Assembly: GCA_030674185.1 (NCBI GenBank)
Contig: CM060312.1
Coordinates: 72,124,237-72,188,236 of the forward strand
Source of the DNA: Monoplex corrugatus
Taxonomy: Eukaryota > Mollusca > Gastropoda > Littorinimorpha > Ranellidae
DNA: 64,000 bases
Reading direction: 5' to 3'
Below the pieces are notes generated by a model. That model saw only the letters and a program-made list of their open reading frames with translations. It had not been told where the DNA came from and made no database searches. The position numbers were made by a program, and so were the translations under genes. This document shows positions 57,231-64,000 of this stretch, one piece after another (position 1 is the stretch's first letter; the number at the start of each line of letters is the position of its first letter).

Positions 57231-58427
57231 AATCAAAAGTGAAATAGCAGAACAGTGTGGATTTGTCGAAGGGAAAGGAACTGTTAATGCCATATACATC
57301 CTAAGAACTATCATAGAGAGGCCAATCGAAATGAATAAGGATTTATGTTTATGCTTTGTTGATTATATCAAGGCTTTCTATCGAGTAAGACATGAAGAAT
57401 TGATCAACCAACTAAAAAGACTCAATATTGATAAAAAAAAAAAATCTACGAATAATCAGAAATATGTATTGGGAACAAGCAGCTGCAATGAGAATAGAAA
57501 GCGATATAAGCTCTTTCCAAAATATATAATGAGGAGTCAGACAAGGTTGTGTTTTGTCACTTTACAGCGAAAACATCATCAGAAACCTGGAGGAAGACCC
57601 TGGATTAAAGGTTGGAGGAAAAATGATAAACAGCATTCGATGCGCAGATGACACCGTGCTAATTGCGGAAAATGAAAGGGATCTGCAAAACCTTGTAAAT
57701 ATAATAGAAATAGAAAGCAAAGGTAAGGGGTTGAAGCTAAACTGCAAGAAGACTGAATTCATGGTAATCAGTAAAAAACATGAAATCCCCTCATGCAAAA
57801 TAACAGCAAACGGCACAACCTTGAGACAGGTTGATAAATTTAAATATCTGGGAACGATCATTTCACCGGACGGCAGATGCACATCAGAAATAGCCAGCAG
57901 AATCGGCCAAGCCAAAACAGCATTCAAGAAGATGAAAAGCATTTTTAACAACAAATGCCTACCAGTTAACATCAGGAAGAGAGTTCTTGAATGTTATATA
58001 GAGTCGATAATGTTATACGGTTGTGAGGCGTGGACAATCAACAAGCAAAGCCAGAACAAGATTGAGGCAGCCAAGATGTGGTTTCTAAGAAAAATGTTGA
58101 GAGTTCTTTGGACAGCAAAGAAAACAAACGAGACTGTCTTGGTGGAGGCTGACACACGAATATCATTAATAAAGAAGATTGGGAAAAGACAAGCAACATT
58201 TATAGGCCATTTTATGAGGAAAGGGGAATTGGAGCACCTGGTCACAACAGGAAAGGTGGAGGGAAAGAGAGCTCCAGGTAGACCCAGAGAAAGAATATTG
58301 GACGTACTTGCAGAGCGGCTGAAGACAGAGAGGGTGGAAAATGTGCTTGCGGCAACAAGGGTAAGATGCATATGGAGGGCCATGATCGCCAACGCCATGT
58401 GGCGAGGCACCTGATGATGATGATGAT
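57231..58427 (+). mobile_element. Non-LTR retrotransposon family A, best copy (RT to 3' end)
   Basis: It starts EIAEQCGFVEGKGTVNAIYI, has CFVDYIKAFYRVRHEELINQ (motif A), a frameshifted stretch at about 57435-57560, then an open frame 57554-58414 with CADDTVLIAENERDL (motif C) and KYLGTIISPDGRCTSEIASR through to MIANAMWRGT and stop. The tail is (ATG)n. The flanks GAGGTAAATGAA (57219-57230) and GAGGTAGATGAA (58428-58439) differ by one base, a likely target duplication. The endonuclease half is missing (5' truncation). Confidence 0.92.
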
Positions 58428-58569
58428 GAGGTAGATGAAAATTCACAGACAGAAATGAAAACAAAGCCCATGGGTGGCGCTGCATTGTGGGAGAAACTCT
58501 CCCGAATTTGAGCAGCTCGAATTTCACTTGGTAAATCCAAGTGACAAAAGGAAATAAAATGCGAAACTT

Positions 58570-58990
58570 ACTCTACTTTTTCCTTCCGCTTGTATCGTGA
58601 GGTATTGCGGATAGATGTACGTCTGTGGCCTTGGTAAGCGATATGTCGCACGTGCCCATGTTTCTGCCACTGTGTCGCTAGAGCGTAGCCTTAGTCTCCC
58701 TCTGGTTCTGCTGCTGGAATATCTGGAGTTGTATGCGGGCTGGGCTGGTTGGTTGGTTGGGGCATCCTTGTGAGATGTCCAAGCCACTTTATTTGCTGCT
58801 TTTCTAGGTAATGCAGGACAAGTATCATTCTTATTGTCTCACTTCTGACACGGTCTCCCAGATCTTTGTTGGCTGATGTCCTGAGACATTTCATATCGGA
58901 GGCTACTAATTTCCTTTCGAGCAATTTTGTCAGTGACCATGTCTGGCACTGGTATGTGAGAGCTGGAATGAAGATGGCACTGATTAATTA
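58570..58990 (-). mobile_element. Degenerate LINE C-terminal fragment (fourth family)
   Basis: Minus translation IPALTYQCQTWSLTKLLERK, KDLGDRVRSETIRMIL and EKQQIKWLGHLTRMPQP. This is the typical C-terminal region after RT in RTE-like ORFs. Confidence 0.72.
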
Positions 58991-59780
58991 TCCTTAAGTG
59001 CTCATGCGAATGTTAAGATGCCGCAGAAGAAGTGCTAGTTGGTATCTGGCTGGTAGCTGAAAGCGTTTGCTTTCTGGCGGCGTGTTTCGATGCAGAAAGA
59101 GTACAAAAATACTAAGATGATCGCCTTTTTAGTCAGACATTCCTCAGAACACAGAGCAAAACACATTTGCTGTGTTATTCAGCTTCACTGTTGTTAGAAA
59201 AACAGAAGATAATAAGCGATCAACAAACAAATTATTATCGATTCAGTTCAGTTCACGTCAATTCAATACTCCTTTATTGATCCACACTTGGATATTAAAA
59301 TGTGCACAAGCTGCACTCGCATCACACGTGCATCATTCTCAAATGTACTTAAAACACAAGCTCAAATCTGCCATAAAACAGGAAAATAAAAACACCTCAA
59401 CAGATCAAATTATCTACAAAATACAGCAATCAACAAACATGGCATACGTCATAACTCAGCCCCCACTCCCCCAGCCTCCCCAGCCTCCCAACTCCTTTTC
59501 TTCCCCCCCCACCCCCCACCCCCACATTTCAGACGCAGAGAAAACACACATCATTATAATATCTACAATCGATGATGTAGCAGTTTCTCTTTTGCCTCCC
59601 ACCCGAACCTTTCCTTCTGTTGTATTCATTCATTAAACTTGTCCCTTTCCACACCCTCTCCATGTTGTTCTCTCCTAGCTTGGTCTCAGTCTTGCGTTTG
59701 TATTCTTCTTTTCCCTGATCCAGAACCCTTTTCACTTCTCTTTGTGCTGTCTTTAATTCACTTTTGTCGTTACTGTGAAA
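58991..59780. other. Non-genic
   Basis: C-rich 59460-59525. No supported gene. Confidence 0.4.
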
Positions 59781-59796
59781 ACAACACAACAACAAC

Positions 59797-59827
<31 letters not shown>

Positions 59828-59828
59828 A
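59781..59828. repeat. (CAA)n microsatellite
   Basis: ACAACAACA tract. Confidence 0.92.
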
Positions 59829-60300
59829 ACCCTACTTTTCCTTCATATTTAACAAATATTTAACATGTTCGGTTTTGCAAAAATTGTTTTCCTCTTTCGT
59901 TAGAATTACACAATAAAAATGATATAGTGAGTGTCAGTTTCTGCCAGTACATGTACATCATGAGTCGCTTTTCTACAAACATTCCTGTTAGTACATTCAA
60001 AACACTCCTTTAAAGTTTCTATAGATTTCGTGGACAAGTCACGGAACGTTACTTTCACAGATGCTTGGTGGTCTACAGTTGGCCTGTAGTGAGGAATTAA
60101 ATGTACCAACTGGTAGCCATTTCTTTTTCAACAGGTGGTAGCTACAAAGAAATGAAAGCATCAGGCCTCTCAACTGAGAACCTTTAAAGAGACTTGAAAA
60201 AAATCCCATCTTTCTGTCAATAATCAAGATTATTTTCCAGATAACAGCTGTAGCTTTGGAACTTTTTACTCCCAATTTTGTCGCTGTTCAGGAGTCATCA
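59829..60300. other. Non-genic
   Basis: AT-rich, no recognised feature. Confidence 0.4.
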
Positions 60301-60720
<420 letters not shown>

Positions 60721-60899
60721 TGGGAAATGTATCAGTGTATTGGCCCTGGACCCTCCTGGGCATGAAAAACAATAATACGTTATGACCACTTTTACACTGT
60801 AGAATTCATCTCACTTCCCCGAAGCCATTGCATTTGTCTCCTCTGCTTCCCAGTTATCACAATTCACAAACACGTTTATGATTTCATATCATTCTCTCC

Positions 60900-61080
60900 T
60901 GCTCGACTTAACATGCGGGAAGTTTTGCTGTTTTTCCCCTAATTTTTGTATTTGTTCTCTGTTGTGTCTAATTTGTTCTTTGTTGTCTTACGTCTACGCT
61001 TGACAACGTCCAGTTGGCCGAAAGTTTGCGCCTGTCTTGTCTTGTTATATTAAATACGCCTTTTGATTTTATTTTTGTGT
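60900..61080 (+). repeat. Family G repeat, copy
   Basis: CGCTTGACAACGTCCAGTTG, GCCGAAA and TTGTTATATTAAATACGCC; the inverse of 34390-34560. Confidence 0.6.
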
Positions 61081-61470
61081 TTTTCTTGAGCGATTAGATT
61101 TGTTTTGCATAATCAATAGTCTAGCTGATCATGCGCTCATGTTTCACTTTCTTGCATATGGTGACAGTCTTGCATATTTGAAGCGAATTCTCAGCAAGTT
61201 TCGGCTTGAATTTGAGGCGGATTTTTACTTTTTGACTGCCAGGAGAAGAATTGGCTAGAATGTTGTTTGATTTGCTGAACGACGGCAACAATAACGATAA
61301 TGTTGTAGGAAATGAAAGTAATTGTTGTTGATTATCTTGACAATGACTCAAGTGATTCTGATTATCCTGATGAGGATTACCCTACCAAGTACATTAGCAG
61401 GTAGGAGACATGGTCGTTTTTCTTAAAAATCTTGATTATCGTTCCATGATTGTGAGTTCTTTGTTATTTG

Positions 61471-61985
61471 CTATTTTTTGTTTAACGCCCAGCCGACTGC
61501 GTAGAGCCATATCAGGGCTATAACAGTTTTAAAACATGCGCAACACTTCAACAGGAAAGAAAAGGAATAGAAAAATAAGTACGCGTATCAATGCTTTCGC
61601 GCACATAATCTAAGGAAATGCCCTTGGCGTTGACCACTCCGTACAATTTATCGCACAAGGGTAACATAACTAAAGACACTAAAACATATAAAAGTGGGCC
61701 TAAATTAACTAAAATTGCTTCTGCATATCACACTCCTTGGAGCCAAAAATGCACTCAATACATGTACCAGTTATCAATCCTTGGAGAAAGTACGCAAGGC
61801 TGTATCAAACACATACAGGTGAATGGACCAGAAAAGCAGAAAATTGTAGGAAAAAATGACAGAAAGCAAAAGAACAAGACAGAATTAAAGATGGCAACAG
61901 AACAGAGGGAATTTCTAGCACAGAATTTCCAGAAGGTGGGGATACCGTTTATACTGAAAGAGCTCTCGCCATCACCATGGTGGTC
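61471..61985 (-). repeat. Interspersed repeat family D, copy 4
   Basis: Same order of blocks as 1246-1806, with a shorter middle and TTTGTTTAACGCCCAGCC at its tail side. Confidence 0.72.
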
Positions 61986-62824
61986 ATGATTGTGACTTGT
62001 CTCATCCTGTCAACACTGAAAATGTAAAATTGTATTCTCCATTTCTTTTCCTTAAATAAAACATCTATTTTCATATATTTTTGAGCATTATTTGAATTTT
62101 TGTTATGTTTTGTGAGATTGGTAATTTTGTGTGTGCAAAAATTACAAATAATTCTGGGAGTCAAAAGGTTAAGGTTATTGTGAGGTATAGAAACGTTAAA
62201 ACAAAACAAAAAGGAATGGATTCCGGGGCACACAGTAGGCCAGATGCCACACAGAGTTGCCTGTCTGTATTACTGTTTATATCTAGGGAACAATTCAATT
62301 TGACCAAAACAAAATAAAACTTGTATTTCCACATCCTCCTTCCCCCTAGCCCCCTCCCCTACCCCCCGCGCTTCCCCACTGGGAAGTTTCCTTGCAGTCT
62401 TTCTCGAACGGCTTATTAATGACTATCAAAGCCCGAAGTTTCCTCTTCCTTGTAGCCGAGTTTTCCTTATGTCGTTTCAGGCGTCTATAAATAGGTATCA
62501 TCAAATAAAGAGGCGTATTCCGTAGATTGTTGCACAGTCTATAAAAATCATATTACTGTTGTTTGGAAATGGGATTTCATATATTGCCTTTTGCAACTAA
62601 TCTATCTTTCACTATCATGACGAAAAAAACAAACCGTTTACATATATCCACAACACTGGTTCAAACATACACATCTAAACTCATATTCGTACAACGTCAT
62701 CGATTCACTGCAGTCACCCAATGTGTCTTGCCCCTAGCATCTTGTTCAAACAACAAACCATAAACCGTACAGGCCAATATATGTTTCTGTTTGAGTCACT
62801 TGACCAATATCTGTCCCACTTTGA
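61986..62824. other. Non-genic
   Basis: No coding exon is seen. Short C-rich patch at 62340-62370. Confidence 0.4.
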
Positions 62825-62906
62825 TAATAATTACAATATTTATATAGCACAAAAATCTTGATAGAAATCAAATCTAAGCGCTGAACATACACGTACGCAC
62901 GAATGC

Positions 62907-62943
<37 letters not shown>

Positions 62944-63540
62944 ATGGCTATAAATGGGGAAAAACAAGAAAAGCAATGGAAAATTATAGAGAACATATTA
63001 CATACAAATATATGTTACAATGTGATTCCACACCGAGCGGAGACAGGCTGCAGAGGGGTTGAGTGAGGTCAGGATTTTATGCAGAGGAGATACATGTAAG
63101 GTGAGTTTTGAGGGCGGACTTGAAGGAGACAAAAGTATAATGACTACCTAGCTGAACCTGTCTCTCAGTGATAAAAAAGCCACTTACTGCGTAGAGACAA
63201 AAGTAGGTTGCTGACGGACTGAGAGAGGAAGTTTGTTCCAGGAGAGTGGACCAGAAACAGAGAAGGCTCGTGGACCATAGGTATTGAGCTTAGTGCGTGG
63301 AAAGCGAAAAGTCAGAGGATCGGAGGCAGAGCGGAGGGTACGTGAGGGAAGATAGATCTCAAGTAGGCTTGACAGGTAATCGGGGGCTGCGTTATTGAGG
63401 CTTTTGTAGCACATGGTGTCTAGTTTGTACTGTATGCACTTTGATACAGGGAGCCAGTGAAGTTGTGCCAGGAGAGGAGATATGTGGTCAGCTTTTTTCT
63501 TTTTGAGTACAAGGCGTGCAGCATTGTTTTGAATGCACAA
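62825..63540 (-). mobile_element. L2/CR1-like LINE, 5'-truncated, with a 56-bp insertion
   Basis: Minus translation: [40 protein letters not shown] and [12 protein letters not shown]. The 3' end GCGCTATATAAATATTG (reverse complement at 62825-62850) is followed by a (CA)n. An insertion at 63138-63193 is flanked by GAGACAAAAGTA. Confidence 0.9.
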
Positions 63541-63774
63541 GAAAATGAATTCATAATAGAAATACTTAGTTTGAGCAACTCAGCAGAAGAAAATGGACAT
63601 GGGTGAATCCAGGAGTCGGTACAACAAATCAAATTGATTACATACTCATGAATAAAAGATTTTAAAATTTCTTTACTACTAACAAAAACATCACCAGGCA
63701 CAAGACTGCAGCCGTGATTACAATTCTGTAATGGAAAGATTTAGGCTGAATTCATTAAAAAAAAAACAAAAAGT
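63541..63774. other. Non-genic
   Basis: AT-rich, nothing recognised. Confidence 0.4.
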
Positions 63775-64000
63775 CATCATCATGTGCCCTGCCGCATGGC
63801 GTTGGCGATCATGGTCTTCAGCACAAACCTATCCCCTGTCGCTGCAAGTACATCTCCCACCCTCTCTGTCCTCAGCCATCTTGCAATATTTTCTCCCTGA
63901 GTCTACCTGGTGTTCTCTTTTCCTCAAGCTTTCCTGCTGTGACCAGGTGATTTAATCCCCTTCCCCCATAAAATGTCCTATAAATGTTGCTTTCCTGTTG
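63775..64000 (-). mobile_element. Family A LINE 3' end, running off the window
   Basis: CATCATCATGTGCCCTGCCG, GGCGTTGGCGATCATGG and CTCTTTTCCTCAAGCTTTCC mirror the 3' end of the copy at 57231-58427. Confidence 0.85.

Overview
This is a eukaryotic window: introns with GT..AG sites, long (CA)n and other microsatellites, many non-LTR retrotransposon and tRNA-SINE remnants, and two metazoan genes. The repeat types, the protein sequences and an invertebrate-style Toll-like receptor fit a lophotrochozoan, most likely a marine (gastropod) mollusc. The species is inferred, not shown.

Layout. About 1-7.8 kb is repeat-rich DNA. It holds two copies of a ~560-bp interspersed repeat (copies at 1.2 and 9.5 kb), hairpin TTAA-flanked MITEs with termini CCCTTTGACTCC, and minisatellites. 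From 7,813 to 32,752, on the minus strand, lies a complete makorin gene (MKRN1-like E3 ubiquitin ligase). I reconstructed it as 7 coding exons totalling 1,506 nt (501 aa), with every splice phase closing. Its large introns hold nested elements: a deleted piggyBac element with retained N-terminal transposase sequence (10.4-11.5 kb), a promoter-like CpG/CCAAT segment (12.1 kb), two copies of a ~600-bp inverted-repeat element (18.0 and 24.3 kb), two zinc-finger/hAT-like first exons (19.5 and 22.3 kb), a duplicated 309-bp repeat flanking a second piggyBac fragment (22.4-23.4 kb), an L2/CR1-like LINE inserted into a SINE (29.0-30.3 kb), and a small unassigned ORF (32.2 kb).

From about 33 to 46 kb is intergenic. 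It contains very long (CA)n tracts, a LINE fragment with a 12-bp target duplication, a complete tRNA-derived SINE with an 11-bp target duplication, a 54-bp minisatellite that is open in frames on both strands, and decayed reverse transcriptase sequence. From 46,493 to 50,217 (minus) is a complete Toll-like receptor of two coding exons (about 950-963 aa: signal peptide, LRRs, one cysteine-capped C-terminal cluster, TM, TIR). Its intron splits the TIR domain at the BB loop. From 50.6 to 64 kb it is again repeats: degenerate LINE copies, a LINE inserted in a ~60-bp tandem array, triplet and dinucleotide microsatellites, and a third L2-like copy carrying a 56-bp micro-insertion with a 12-bp duplication.

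The two genes are functionally independent as far as the sequence shows: one is a ubiquitin ligase, the other an innate immune receptor. The least ordinary signals are a tandem triplication of the makorin exon-2 splice acceptor, four 9-residue repeats inserted between TLR leucine-rich repeats, TG-repeat tracts sitting directly on splice sites, and several transposon-derived promoter-like first exons inside makorin introns.
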